DNA of 64,000 nucleotides, from positions 62,001 through 126,000 of the forward strand of contig NZ_JAADZV010000005.1 in assembly GCF_010645075.1 (NCBI RefSeq), in the 5' to 3' direction. A program made the position numbers and the translations under genes. A model generated the notes under the pieces. That model was not told the DNA's origin. It saw only the letters and a list, made by a program, of their open reading frames with translations, and did not search any database. Position 1 is the stretch's first letter. Each line of letters opens with the position of its first letter. Source of the DNA: Flavobacterium limi. Its GTDB lineage: Bacteria > Bacteroidota > Bacteroidia > Flavobacteriales > Flavobacteriaceae. This document shows, piece after piece, positions 8,747 to 18,112 of this stretch.

Positions 8747-10315
8747 TTATGAACTACAAGAAAGCATAGAACAGCCCACTTTTGAACGTGCCCAATCCGG
8801 TCTTTTGGCAAACCATTTTTCAGATTCAGGCTGTTCGTCGTAAGGTTTTTTTAATAGTTCATATAATTCAATTACCAAAGAATAATCCTCCTTGTCTGCC
8901 GCATCAATAGCCAATTGCGCCATATAGTTTCGCAATACATATTTTGGATTAACTGAATTTTGAAGTTTAATTCTTTCTTCATCAGACGTATTTTCCTGAT
9001 TCAGTCGCTCTAAATAATCGGTAAACCATAATAACCAGTTGTCTTTAATCGTGTCTTTGATTTCTTCAGGTTTGTAAAAAGCATCTTCAATAGCTTGTAA
9101 TGCTTTTTCTGCCGAATCGCTTTTTCTAATTTTGTTCAGATTGCGATAGAAAATAGTCATATCGGTTTCTGATAATTGCAGATTTGATTCTAAATAGGTT
9201 ATAAATTCAGCATCATTTTCCGCCGAAGTACATAATCCTAGTTTGGATAAAATCATTTTTGTGTAATCTGAATTGAAATCAGTAATGAATGATTCTAATA
9301 TTTTCTCTAAAGGCTCCGCTTCATTGATTAAAGGATAAAGCGAATTAGCTAATTGAAACAAATTCCATTGTGCAACCTGAGGCTGGTTTCCAAAACGATA
9401 TCTTCTGTTTTGACTGTCGGTTGTATTTGGAGTCCAGTTTGGATCATAATTTTCCAGCCAGCCATAAGGTCCATAATCAATCGTGATTCCGTGTACCGAC
9501 ATATTATCGGTATTCATAACGCCATGAACAAAGCCTACACGCTGCCAGTGCAGAATCATTTCACGTGTTTTGTCGGCTACAGTTTTAAAAAACTGTAAAT
9601 ATTTTTCTTTTGGTTCGCCTTTGATTTCAGGAAAATAATGTTTGATATTATATTCAACAAACTGTTTCAGGTTTTTAAGTTCGTTTCGGGCAGTCAGCAT
9701 TTCAAAACTTCCAAAACGGATAAAAGAAGGAGCGACGCGGCATACAATAGCTCCTTTTTCGTAAGCAGGGTTTCCATTATATAAAATATCCCGAAGCACC
9801 TGATCACCTGACAATATTAATGAAAGAGATCGTGTAGTGGGAACGCCCAGATAATACATAGCTTCTGCACACAAATATTCACGTATTGAAGAACGTAAAA
9901 CCGCTAATCCATCAGCAGTTCTGGAATAAGGCGTTTTACCGGCACCCTTTAATTGTAAAGTAAAATATTGATTATTATGTTCAACTTCCGTTAAATTAAT
10001 CGCACGGCCATCACCTAATTGCCCAGCCCAGTTGCCAAATTGATGTCCGGCGTAGCACATGGCGTAAGGTTTTGTTTCCGGCAGGATTTCTTTTCCCGAA
10101 AAAACATTTACAAATTCTTCTGACTTAATTTCATCTGCTGAAATTCCAACTAATTCAGCGACTTCTTTGGAGGCATGAATTAATTTCGGATCAGACGGTG
10201 TTGTTGGTTTTACGTAAGAGAAAAGCGTATTAAGAACCTGACGGGTTTCATTAGTTTCGTTAGGATCTGCAGGTAATTCGGTTGTAAAACGATTATGTAT
10301 TTTTAAGTGTTTCAT
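8747..10315 (-). CDS. selO: Protein adenylyltransferase SelO (YdiU family)
   Basis: 522 residues, the usual full length. SelO is a pseudokinase-fold enzyme that transfers AMP from ATP to Ser/Thr/Tyr of redox proteins. Conserved stretches include YAGHQFGNWAGQLGDGRA, LQLKGAGKTPYSRTADGLAV, and FVHGVMNTDNMSVHGITIDYGPYGW, which carries the metal-binding Asn and Asp. The C-terminus ends in CSMLSCSS with cysteines, not selenocysteine, as in bacterial members. The neighbour msrA starts just upstream (9 bases between stop and ATG), so the pair forms a redox-related operon. Confidence 0.93.
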   Translation of the reverse strand: MKHLKIHNRFTTELPADPNETNETRQVLNTLFSYVKPTTPSDPKLIHASKEVAELVGISADEIKSEEFVNVFSGKEILPETKPYAMCYAGHQFGNWAGQLGDGRAINLTEVEHNNQYFTLQLKGAGKTPYSRTADGLAVLRSSIREYLCAEAMYYLGVPTTRSLSLILSGDQVLRDILYNGNPAYEKGAIVCRVAPSFIRFGSFEMLTARNELKNLKQFVEYNIKHYFPEIKGEPKEKYLQFFKTVADKTREMILHWQRVGFVHGVMNTDNMSVHGITIDYGPYGWLENYDPNWTPNTTDSQNRRYRFGNQPQVAQWNLFQLANSLYPLINEAEPLEKILESFITDFNSDYTKMILSKLGLCTSAENDAEFITYLESNLQLSETDMTIFYRNLNKIRKSDSAEKALQAIEDAFYKPEEIKDTIKDNWLLWFTDYLERLNQENTSDEERIKLQNSVNPKYVLRNYMAQLAIDAADKEDYSLVIELYELLKKPYDEQPESEKWFAKRPDWARSKVGCSMLSCSS

Positions 10316-10324
10316 TTTTAATTT

Positions 10325-10858
10325 TCAGTCTTTTAATTTATCAGCATACATTTTTTTCAATTTATATACTTTCGGATCAATCACCATTCGGCAATAACCG
10401 GCTTCGGAATTGTCATTGTAATAATTCTGATGTTCTTGTTCGGCTTCGTAAAATATCTGAAATGGTTTTAGCTGTGTTACGATTGGATCCGGAAATACAG
10501 ATTTGAGTTCGTTAAAAACCTCTTCAGCAATTGTTTTTTGTGTTTCATCATGATACAAAATGATTGAGCGGTATTGTGTTCCGCTGTCAGCACCCTGGCG
10601 GTTTAGAGTTGTCGGATCATGGCTTGTCATGAAAATGGTAATTAAGTCATGATATGAAATTATGTCAGGATTAAAAACAACCTGAATTACTTCTGCGTGT
10701 CCTGTACGGCCTGTACATACTTCCCTGTAGGCCGGATTTTTAATTTGTCCGTCAGAATACCCGGATTTCACGGTTTCGATTCCGTTTAAACGCTGAATTA
10801 CAGCTTCTACACACCAAAAACAGCCACCGCCAAAGGTTGCTACTGATAGATTTTTCAT
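10325..10858 (-). CDS. msrA: Peptide-methionine (S)-S-oxide reductase
   Basis: 177 residues. It reduces methionine S-sulfoxide in proteins and free form. The catalytic motif GGGCFWC gives the nucleophile Cys13 with Cys16 nearby. GYSDGQIKNPAYREVCTGRTGHAE and the H-D-P-T-T-L-N-R-Q-G-x-D-x-G-x-Q-Y-R-S region are standard for MsrA. No MsrB domain is fused. It is co-directional and nearly contiguous with selO downstream. Confidence 0.95.
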   Translation of the reverse strand: MKNLSVATFGGGCFWCVEAVIQRLNGIETVKSGYSDGQIKNPAYREVCTGRTGHAEVIQVVFNPDIISYHDLITIFMTSHDPTTLNRQGADSGTQYRSIILYHDETQKTIAEEVFNELKSVFPDPIVTQLKPFQIFYEAEQEHQNYYNDNSEAGYCRMVIDPKVYKLKKMYADKLKD

Positions 10859-11011
10859 TTGATATTATTTTAGTTTACCGATTTCCCCTATTAGTTATGT
10901 AGGATATTGTGATAAATTGTTTGTAAAAAGACTATTTGATTAAAGATAATAAAAAGTAATTTTAAAATTTAAGTTTCTAATTGATAATTCTGCAATTTTA
11001 TTTAAAAATAA

Positions 11012-11019
11012 TATATTTG
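11012..11019 (+). promoter_or_regulatory. -7 promoter box of the class V aminotransferase
   Basis: TATATTTG matches TAnnTTTG and lies 22 bases before the ATG at 11041. It would be inside the coding frame if the upstream TTG (10981) were used, so it supports the ATG. Confidence 0.5.
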
Positions 11020-11040
11020 CCGTCAAACAGAAGTGCATCT

Positions 11041-12534
11041 ATGAATAGCAAAAATAATACCACGGGTTTAGAAGCTTATTTTAATGATTTTAGGCAGAAT
11101 ATTGTTGGAATTGATCAGGAGTTTGATTCTCCTTATGGCAAAAAGAAAATCATTTATACAGACTGGACAGCAAGTGGAAGACTGTATCGCCCAATCGAAG
11201 AAAAGCTTTTAAATGAATTTGGTCCTTTTGTTGCTAATACCCATACTGAAACCACAGTTTCGGGTACTGCCATGACCAAAGCGTATCATCATGCCCGTCA
11301 TATTATTAAGCGTCATACAAATGCTAATTCTGATGATGTTTTAATTACAGATGGAACCGGAATGACAGGTGTAATTAATAAATTTCAGCGAATTTTAGGT
11401 TTGAAAATACCTGAAAATCTAAAAGCTTTTACCACTATTCCGACTGAGAAAAAACCGGTCGTTTTTATTTCACATATGGAACATCATTCCAATCAGACTT
11501 CCTGGCTCGAAACGATTGCAGATGTTGAAATTATTCCGTGTTCTGAAACGGAAAAAGGGCTTTTTAGTCTGGATAATTTAAAAGAGTTATTAGAGAAATA
11601 TAAAGACAGAACGATAAAAATTGCTTCAATAACAGCTTGTTCAAACGTAACAGGCTTGAAAACACCTTATCATGAAATTGCAAAAGTAATGCATCAGCAT
11701 AATGGGGTTTGTTTTGTTGATTTTGCCTGTTCAGGACCTTATGTGCAAATCGATATGCATCCCGAAGATCCGGAAGCGTATCTGGATGCGATTTTCTTTT
11801 CACCACATAAATTTTTAGGAGGTCCCGGAACGTCTGGAGTATTGATTTTTAATAAAAAGTTATACAACAACATGATTCCGGATTGTCCGGGTGGAGGAAC
11901 TGTTAGCTGGACAAATCCGTGGGGGGAACATAAATACATTGATAATATCGAAGACCGCGAAGATGGCGGAACTCCGGGGTTTTTACAAGTTATCAAAACC
12001 GCTCTTGCCATTGAGCTGAAAGAAGAAATGGGTATTGAAAATATCCTGCAGCGGGAGCATGAAATTGTAGAATATGTTTTTAGAGAACTGAATCCGGTTT
12101 CGAATATTAAAATCCTGGCGGGACATCATCAGGAAAGGTTAGGAGTGATTTCGTTTTTTATAGAAGATCTGCATTTTAACTTAGGAGTAAAACTGCTGAA
12201 TGACAGATTTGGAATCCAAACTCGTGGCGGCTGCAGCTGTGCGGGAACATACGGGCATTTTTTACTGCATGTAGATCAGGAAACTTCAAATAAATTGGTA
12301 AGTGAAATTACGATTGGCGATTTGATTAAAAAACCGGGATGGATCAGAATGTCTATTCATCCTACGACTACAAATGAAGAAATTGCTTTTGTTTGTGAGA
12401 GTATAAAAGATTTGGCTGAAAGCCATGAAAGCTGGAAACTGGATTATGAGTATGATAAGAATACTAATGAGTTTATTCATAAAAAGGCTAATTCGTTTGA
12501 GGATGAGTTGGTGGCTGGGTGGTTTAATTCTTAA
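11041..12534 (+). CDS. Class V aminotransferase / cysteine-desulfurase-like PLP enzyme
   Basis: 497 residues from the ATG at 11041. Fold type I PLP enzyme: the PLP lysine lies in FFSPHKFLGGPGTSG, the ring-stacking histidine in SHMEHHSNQTSW, and the PLP-binding aspartate in VDFACSGPY. Near the C-terminus RGGCSCAG contains cysteines at the position of the cysteine-desulfurase active loop, but the protein is longer than IscS/SufS. Exact substrate unknown. It stands alone, with its own promoter box and a downstream terminator at 12559-12590. Confidence 0.8.
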   Translation: MNSKNNTTGLEAYFNDFRQNIVGIDQEFDSPYGKKKIIYTDWTASGRLYRPIEEKLLNEFGPFVANTHTETTVSGTAMTKAYHHARHIIKRHTNANSDDVLITDGTGMTGVINKFQRILGLKIPENLKAFTTIPTEKKPVVFISHMEHHSNQTSWLETIADVEIIPCSETEKGLFSLDNLKELLEKYKDRTIKIASITACSNVTGLKTPYHEIAKVMHQHNGVCFVDFACSGPYVQIDMHPEDPEAYLDAIFFSPHKFLGGPGTSGVLIFNKKLYNNMIPDCPGGGTVSWTNPWGEHKYIDNIEDREDGGTPGFLQVIKTALAIELKEEMGIENILQREHEIVEYVFRELNPVSNIKILAGHHQERLGVISFFIEDLHFNLGVKLLNDRFGIQTRGGCSCAGTYGHFLLHVDQETSNKLVSEITIGDLIKKPGWIRMSIHPTTTNEEIAFVCESIKDLAESHESWKLDYEYDKNTNEFIHKKANSFEDELVAGWFNS

Positions 12535-12558
12535 ATTCTGAAAATAAAAAAGTATTAG

Positions 12559-12590
12559 AACCCGACAAATTTTGAAAGTTTGCCGGGTTT
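12559..12590 (+). terminator. Terminator-like hairpin after the class V aminotransferase
   Basis: AACCCGACAAA pairs with TTTGCCGGGTT around a 9-base loop. The U-tract that follows is short (GTTTGCTGTTCTT). Confidence 0.6.
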
Positions 12591-12620
12591 GCTGTTCTTA
12601 TGAATGATAAACTTCTAATC

Positions 12621-12700
12621 TAGCCCCGATAGAGCGGTTATCCTTTTATGGCAGGGTTTGCCATAAAAGATAAGAGCGAAAGCGGGACTTTTGGTCTTGA
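12621..12700 (+). repeat. Intergenic hairpin element, copy B
   Basis: It starts TAGCCCCGATAGAGCGGTTA; the inner stem is TTTTATGGCA / TGCCATAAAA around GGGTT, and GAGCGAAAGCGGGA follows. Compared with copy A, one stem pair reads A-T in place of G-C, a compensating change. It lies upstream of the rpsA promoter. Confidence 0.85.
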
Positions 12701-12755
12701 AAACACGAAAAAGGCCTGCTTCTAAGCAAATAACTGATAATCATGTGTGTTTTTG

Positions 12756-12786
12756 TTGGCTATTACAAATAAATGTATTAATTTTG
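12756..12786 (+). promoter_or_regulatory. Promoter of rpsA
   Basis: A -33 TTG at 12756-12758 and a -7 box TAATTTTG at 12779-12786 are separated by 20 bases, close to the Bacteroidota consensus TTTG-N17-23-TAnnTTTG. It gives an untranslated leader of about 115 bases before the ATG at 12906. Confidence 0.7.
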
Positions 12787-12789
12787 CAG

Positions 12790-12905
12790 ACCTTTTGGCA
12801 AAGAAGAGTTTCCATTAGGTATCAACCATTTATGTAAAACAACTTCTGTTTTTTCTACTGCTTTATGAAACTCGAGGAAAACAGAATACAAATTTTTTTA
12901 TCAGC
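12790..12905 (+). promoter_or_regulatory. Long structured 5' leader of rpsA
   Basis: GAGTTTC (12806-12812) can pair with GAAACTC (12867-12873), while TTCTGTTTT (12844-12852) can pair with AAAACAGAA (12878-12886), just ahead of the start codon. The second hairpin encloses the right arm of the first, so the two are mutually exclusive. Ribosomal protein S1 represses its own mRNA in other bacteria; this leader is a candidate site for that. Confidence 0.4.
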
Positions 12906-14681
12906 ATGTCTGAACAATTAAAATCACAAGAAGAGTTTTTAGCAAATTTTAACTGGCATAACTTCCAAGAAGGAATCGACGCAGTAGATGAGAAAAACTT
13001 ACAAGAGTTTGAAGAACTAGTATCAAAAACTTTCATCGCTACAGATCAGGAAGAAGTAGTTGAAGGTGTTGTTGTTAGAATTACAGATAGAGACGTTATC
13101 GTTGATATCAATGCTAAATCTGAAGGTGTTATTTCTTTAAACGAATTCCGTTACAACCCAAACTTAAAAGTAGGTGACAAAGTAGAAGTATTAATCGACA
13201 TCCGTGAGGACAAAACAGGTCAGTTAGTATTATCTCACAGAAAAGCACGTACTATCAAATCTTGGGATAGAGTTATTGCGGCTAATGAAACTGGAGAAAT
13301 CGTTAACGGTTTTGTTAAATGCAGAACTAAAGGAGGTATGATCGTTGACGTATTCGGTATCGAGGCGTTCTTACCAGGATCTCAAATTGACGTTAAGCCA
13401 ATTAGAGACTACGATGTATATGTAAACAAAATGATGGAATTCAAAGTGGTAAAAATCAACCACGAATTCAAAAACGTTGTTGTATCTCACAAAGCTCTTA
13501 TCGAGGCTGATATTGAAGTACAGAAAAAAGAGATCATCGGTCAATTACAAAAGGGACAAGTATTAGAAGGTGTTGTTAAAAACATTACTTCTTATGGTGT
13601 GTTCATTGACTTAGGTGGTGTTGACGGATTAATTCACATTACTGACCTTTCTTGGAGCAGAATCAACCACCCAAGTGAAGTTCTTGAATTAGACCAAAAA
13701 TTAAACGTTGTAATCCTTGATTTCGATGATGAGAAAACAAGAATTCAATTAGGATTGAAACAATTAAACGCTCACCCATGGGATGCTTTAGATGCTAATT
13801 TAACAATTGGTGATAAAGTAAAAGGTAAAGTAGTTGTAATCGCTGATTACGGTGCATTTATCGAAGTTGCAGAAGGTGTTGAAGGTTTAATCCACGTTTC
13901 TGAAATGTCATGGTCAACTCACTTACGTTCTGCTCAGGACTTCGTGAAAGTTGGAGATGTTGTTGAGGCTGTTATCTTAACTCTTGACAGAGATGATCGT
14001 AAGATGTCATTAGGTATCAAACAATTGACTCAGGATCCATGGACTGACATTACTGCTAAATACCCAGTAGGTTCTAAACATACAGGTATCGTTAGAAACT
14101 TTACAAACTTTGGTATTTTCGTAGAATTAGAAGAAGGAATTGATGGATTAATTTACATTTCTGACCTTTCCTGGACTAAGAAAATTAAACACCCATCTGA
14201 GTTTGTAAACGTTGGTGAAAAACTTGATGTTGTTGTATTAGAATTAGATGTTGAAGGACGTAAATTATCTTTAGGTCACAAACAAACTACTGCTAATCCT
14301 TGGGATCAATACGAAGATTCTTTCGCTGTAGGAACTATCCACAACGGTGAGATTTCTGAAATCGTTGACAAAGGAGCTACTGTAGAATTCGGAGATGATA
14401 TCGTTGCTTTCATTCCAACTCGTCACCTTGAAAAAGAAGACGGAAAGAAATTGAAAAAAGGTGATTCAGCTGATTTCAAAGTAATTGAATTCAATAAAGA
14501 ATTCAAAAGAGTAGTTGCTTCTCACACTGCTATCTTCAGAGAAGAAGAAGAGAAAAACGTGAAAGCTGCTGCTGAAACTACTGCATCTGCATCTACAAAC
14601 GCACCAGCTGCGACTTTAGGTGACAACAATGATGTATTAGCTGCTTTAAAAGCTAAAATGGAAAAAACTGAGAAAAAATAA
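12906..14681 (+). CDS. rpsA: 30S ribosomal protein S1
   Basis: 591 residues with about six S1 (OB-fold) RNA-binding repeats; typical repeat cores are EGVVKNITSYGVFIDLGGVDGLIH, KGKVVVIADYGAFIEV and TGIVRNFTNFGIFVELEEG. S1 binds mRNA and docks it on the 30S subunit. Codon use is visibly biased toward a small set (AAC, TTA, GGT, GTT), as in highly expressed genes. The last 50 residues are an Ala/Thr/Lys-rich tail. A strong promoter, long leader and a clean terminator make it a single-gene unit. Confidence 0.97.
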   Translation: MSEQLKSQEEFLANFNWHNFQEGIDAVDEKNLQEFEELVSKTFIATDQEEVVEGVVVRITDRDVIVDINAKSEGVISLNEFRYNPNLKVGDKVEVLIDIREDKTGQLVLSHRKARTIKSWDRVIAANETGEIVNGFVKCRTKGGMIVDVFGIEAFLPGSQIDVKPIRDYDVYVNKMMEFKVVKINHEFKNVVVSHKALIEADIEVQKKEIIGQLQKGQVLEGVVKNITSYGVFIDLGGVDGLIHITDLSWSRINHPSEVLELDQKLNVVILDFDDEKTRIQLGLKQLNAHPWDALDANLTIGDKVKGKVVVIADYGAFIEVAEGVEGLIHVSEMSWSTHLRSAQDFVKVGDVVEAVILTLDRDDRKMSLGIKQLTQDPWTDITAKYPVGSKHTGIVRNFTNFGIFVELEEGIDGLIYISDLSWTKKIKHPSEFVNVGEKLDVVVLELDVEGRKLSLGHKQTTANPWDQYEDSFAVGTIHNGEISEIVDKGATVEFGDDIVAFIPTRHLEKEDGKKLKKGDSADFKVIEFNKEFKRVVASHTAIFREEEEKNVKAAAETTASASTNAPAATLGDNNDVLAALKAKMEKTEKK

Positions 14682-14703
14682 TTCTTAGATTTTTTATAAA
14701 TAG

Positions 14704-14733
14704 AAAGTCCCACAGGAATGTGGGACTTTTTTT
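14704..14733 (+). terminator. Terminator of rpsA
   Basis: AAAGTCCCACA pairs with TGTGGGACTTT around GGAA, followed by a T-run. A near copy of this stem ends the next gene (17531). Confidence 0.92.
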
Positions 14734-14762
14734 GTTTCATAATTTTTTTTTAACAAATAAAG

Positions 14763-14792
14763 TTGTGTTATAGTTATGAAAAGTTACTTTTG
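14763..14792 (+). promoter_or_regulatory. Promoter of the T9SS leucine-rich-repeat protein
   Basis: -33 TTG at 14763-14765, 19 bases, then -7 TACTTTTG at 14785-14792; the ATG follows 17 bases later at 14810. Confidence 0.65.
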
Positions 14793-14809
14793 TATGAAAA
14801 TTTATATAT

Positions 14810-17515
14810 ATGAAGAAAATCTACTTTTTATTCCTTTTACTATGTTTTGGAAATGCTGTAACAGGTCAAAAAATAACTTTTGGAAGTGCTACTTTTAAAA
14901 AACGTCTCCTTGCAACTAATGTAGAAAATGGTTTTGCAAAAGATAAAAATGGTAATAATATTAAAATCGACAGTAACGGGGATAAAGAAGTTGATGCTTC
15001 TGAAGCACTTGAAGTTTATTATTTAGATGTTAGCAGTGTCATGGGCAATACTGATCCTGAGATGTATAATATAATTGGGATTGAATATTTTACAAATTTA
15101 AGAACCTTAAAATATCGTTCAAATAGAGTATCTGGAGCAGATTTAAGACCTTTAATTCATTTAGAAGATTTAGATTGTAGTTATAATTCAGATTTTCCAA
15201 TAGGTATTAATCTTGAAGGACTTGATCTAAAAAGACTTGATGCATCGGGTACTGGTTTGATGAAACCTTATTTAACAGGAGAAGGAAATGTTGGACTTTC
15301 ACAGTTTCCTAACTTAGAAACTTTAATTTGTAATGGTACTACTATAAAATCTATGAATTTCTCAGGTTTGAAAAAACTTAAAACTTTAAATATTAGTCAT
15401 AATATGTTGGAAACCATAAATTTGACTGATTTAATTAGTTTAGAAAAATTAGATTGTGTTAGTAATGTATTGATTGAATTAGATTTATCAGCTTGTAAAA
15501 AACTAATTAGTGTAGATGCTTCGCAAAACAAAATCTCTAATTTAACAATAAAAGATATGCCCAAATTAGAGAATATTGTTATGTATGAAAACAAGCTTCT
15601 TAAGGAAGCAAATCTGGAAAATATCCCTTATTTGAAAAATCTGACTATAAATAATTGTATTTTAAATGGGTTAAAACTTTCAGGCCTTGGTGCATTACAA
15701 TCCTTAAATTGCAGTAATAATAAATTATTAAATTTAGATTTAAAAAAATGCTCAGGTTTAAAAAATGTAAGTTGTAATTTAAATTCTTTATTAACTTCTC
15801 TGGATGTTTCGGGATCAGAAAATTTAGAGACATTAAATTGTTCAAATACTTCATTATCAGCTTTAGATTTAAAAAAGAACCTGCATTTAGAGATTCTAAC
15901 CGCTTCTACAACTAAAGTTGAATTTTTAGATTTGTCGCCATTGAAAAAATTACTTGATGTAAGCTTGACAGGTAATAATTCATTGCTTTATTTGTTGCTG
16001 AAAAATGGAAGAACATACAAAAATTATTTTTTAAGTGCACCAAAACTAAAGTATTTATGTGTAGATGAGGAGAATATTAATTATTACAAAGGGGTATTAG
16101 CCCAAAGTGGGATTAACAATTGCGAAATAAATACCTATTGCAATTTTTTTCCAGGTAATGCGTATTATGTTATTAGTGGAGTAAATAAATATGATTTTGA
16201 TAATAAAGGATGCAAAGCAAACAATTCAATATTTCCGAATTTAAAATATACAATTACCAATGGAGTTAATTCGGGCATTTTTTATTCTGCAAATAATTCT
16301 TCGTATGCAATTCCAGTTGAGGCAGGCGTGATTTCTATTAGTCCATTTGTAGAAAATCCTAATTACTTTACAGTTTCGCCAGCATCTGTAACTGTAAATT
16401 TCCCAACTCAGGCAAGTCCTTATACACAAGATTTTTGTATTTCATCCAATGAAAATCAGCCAGATTTAGAAGTCGTTTTAATTCCTACAGAAGCCGCACG
16501 TCCGGGTTTTGATGTGAAATATAAATTAGTATATAGAAACAAAGGAAATATTACACAGTCAGGTAGTGTTAATTTAACTTTTAATGATGTTGTTTTACAT
16601 TTAAAAACTTCAAATCCTGTATTAGATAATCAAACAGGCAATACTTTTTCATGGAATTTTTCAAATTTAGAGCCATTTGAAACTAAAGAAATAACTTTAA
16701 CTTTTAAATTAAATAGACCGACAGATATTCCTGCTGTTAATAATGGTGACATATTGAAATATAAATCGACTATTACTTCGCAATATACAGACAAATCGCC
16801 CCTTGATAATACTTTTGACTTAAATCAAACCGTTGTAGGTTCTTACGATCCAAATGATAAAACCTGCTTAGAAGGTTCTGTTATCACCCCAAATTTAATT
16901 GGTGAATATGTACATTACATGATCCGTTTTGAAAATACAGGAACGTATGCGGCTCAAAATATCGTAGTAAAAGATATGATAGATTTATCAAAATTTGATA
17001 TTTCGACTTTAATCCCGACCAGTTCAAGTCATTCTTTTGTAACTAAAATTTCAGAAGGCAATAAAGTAGAATTTATATTCGAAAATATCAATCTTCCGTT
17101 TGATGATGCTAATAATGATGGGTATGTTGCTTTTAAAATCAAAACAAAACCAACATTAAAAGTTGGAGATTCGTTTACAAACGAGGCTAATATTTATTTT
17201 GATTATAATTTCCCGATACTTACCAATAAAGCCACGTCAAAATTCCAAAATACTTTAGCGAATCCTGATTTTGAGTTTTCGAATTATTTTACGCTATATC
17301 CAAATCCTGCGAACAATGTTTTAAATATTAATAATAAGCAGGCTATTGAAATAGAATCACTGGCAATTTATGATATTTTAGGGCAATTGGTTATTGCTGT
17401 TCCAAATGCAAAATCAATTTCTACTATTGATGTTTCAAAACTTAGAACTGGTACTTACTTTTTAAAGGTAAAATCAGATAAAGGAAGTTCAGGTGTGAAG
17501 TTTATTAAAAACTAA
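14810..17515 (+). CDS. Secreted leucine-rich-repeat protein with T9SS C-terminal sorting domain
   Basis: 901 residues. A signal peptide (ending VTGQ, about residue 20) is followed by about 15 irregular leucine-rich repeats of 20-24 residues (LETLNCSNTSLSALDLKKNL is typical) to about residue 430. A beta-sandwich region with SYDPNDKTCLEG and YIRF-like strands (ENTGTYAAQNIVVKDMID) follows, as in the DUF11/DUF7619-type modules of Bacteroidota cell-surface proteins. The last 80 residues (YPNPANNVLNI ... LRTGTYFLKVKSDKG) match the type A sorting domain that sends proteins through the type IX secretion system. It is probably surface-attached or released, in binding or adhesion; no catalytic motif seen. 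Confidence 0.88.
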   Translation: MKKIYFLFLLLCFGNAVTGQKITFGSATFKKRLLATNVENGFAKDKNGNNIKIDSNGDKEVDASEALEVYYLDVSSVMGNTDPEMYNIIGIEYFTNLRTLKYRSNRVSGADLRPLIHLEDLDCSYNSDFPIGINLEGLDLKRLDASGTGLMKPYLTGEGNVGLSQFPNLETLICNGTTIKSMNFSGLKKLKTLNISHNMLETINLTDLISLEKLDCVSNVLIELDLSACKKLISVDASQNKISNLTIKDMPKLENIVMYENKLLKEANLENIPYLKNLTINNCILNGLKLSGLGALQSLNCSNNKLLNLDLKKCSGLKNVSCNLNSLLTSLDVSGSENLETLNCSNTSLSALDLKKNLHLEILTASTTKVEFLDLSPLKKLLDVSLTGNNSLLYLLLKNGRTYKNYFLSAPKLKYLCVDEENINYYKGVLAQSGINNCEINTYCNFFPGNAYYVISGVNKYDFDNKGCKANNSIFPNLKYTITNGVNSGIFYSANNSSYAIPVEAGVISISPFVENPNYFTVSPASVTVNFPTQASPYTQDFCISSNENQPDLEVVLIPTEAARPGFDVKYKLVYRNKGNITQSGSVNLTFNDVVLHLKTSNPVLDNQTGNTFSWNFSNLEPFETKEITLTFKLNRPTDIPAVNNGDILKYKSTITSQYTDKSPLDNTFDLNQTVVGSYDPNDKTCLEGSVITPNLIGEYVHYMIRFENTGTYAAQNIVVKDMIDLSKFDISTLIPTSSSHSFVTKISEGNKVEFIFENINLPFDDANNDGYVAFKIKTKPTLKVGDSFTNEANIYFDYNFPILTNKATSKFQNTLANPDFEFSNYFTLYPNPANNVLNINNKQAIEIESLAIYDILGQLVIAVPNAKSISTIDVSKLRTGTYFLKVKSDKGSSGVKFIKN

Positions 17516-17530
17516 ATATCATTAAAATAG

Positions 17531-17561
17531 AAAGTCCCGCATTGCTGTGGGACTTTTTATT
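17531..17561 (+). terminator. Terminator after the T9SS leucine-rich-repeat protein
   Basis: AAAGTCCC pairs with GGGACTTT and is followed by TTTATTTTATT. It also faces the end of the convergent ExbD-like gene. Confidence 0.85.
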
Positions 17562-17581
17562 TTATTGTTGTTCGTAATCTA

Positions 17582-18100
17582 TTATTTAGAAGCCAGTAAT
17601 TTAGTTTCTTCAGGAGTATAATAATCTACAATTGCATAAGAATTGATTCCTGTAATGTTCATTTCGTCAAGTATATCTATCAGATTACCATAGTTGGATT
17701 TTTTGCTTGGTTTAATGATTACTATTATACCTTTTCTGTAATCACCTGTATATTCCTGAACTTGTTGATTTTTATCTAATAAATCTTTTCGAATTTCCTG
17801 ACCATATTTTATTTTTTTCGGTACATCATCAGGAAATTCCAATAAGCCTGAGTAAGTTATAATTTTATCATTGTCACCAAGTAATATAGTAGTAACACGA
17901 TGATAATTGATACAGCAAATAATATCATGCCGCCCCTCACCATAACATTTGTCTGGTAAACCTAAATCCATCATTTTAGGTTTTCTCAATTCACCTGCCA
18001 CCATAAAAAATATAATCAGTAAAAAAGAAATACTGACCATTGCGGTTAAATCGACTCTTGTGTTTCGTTTTCTGCTTCTGACTTTTTTATTGATTTCCAA
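17582..18100 (-). CDS. ExbD-like protein (second of a tandem pair), channel aspartate replaced
   Basis: 172 residues. A short basic N-terminus, one membrane helix (residues 20-38, MVSISFLLIIFFMV) and a periplasmic domain give the ExbD/TolR layout. Aligned over the last 12 helix residues, Ser23 stands where E. coli ExbD has the proton-carrying Asp25 (DVMLVLLIIFMV). Asp17 lies six residues earlier, outside the helix core. The C-terminal domain (GIIVIIKPSKKSNYGNLIDILDEM) keeps the ExbD pattern. It starts 12 bases after the stop of its paralogue. No ExbB or TonB gene is near, so coupling to a motor is unproven. Confidence 0.82.
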   Translation of the reverse strand: MEINKKVRSRKRNTRVDLTAMVSISFLLIIFFMVAGELRKPKMMDLGLPDKCYGEGRHDIICCINYHRVTTILLGDNDKIITYSGLLEFPDDVPKKIKYGQEIRKDLLDKNQQVQEYTGDYRKGIIVIIKPSKKSNYGNLIDILDEMNITGINSYAIVDYYTPEETKLLASK

Positions 18101-18112
18101 AGCTTTGAAAAT

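Noticed and set aside
10337..11019. Selenocysteine use in selO or msrA
   Set aside because: Both proteins carry cysteine at the relevant positions and have no in-frame TGA.
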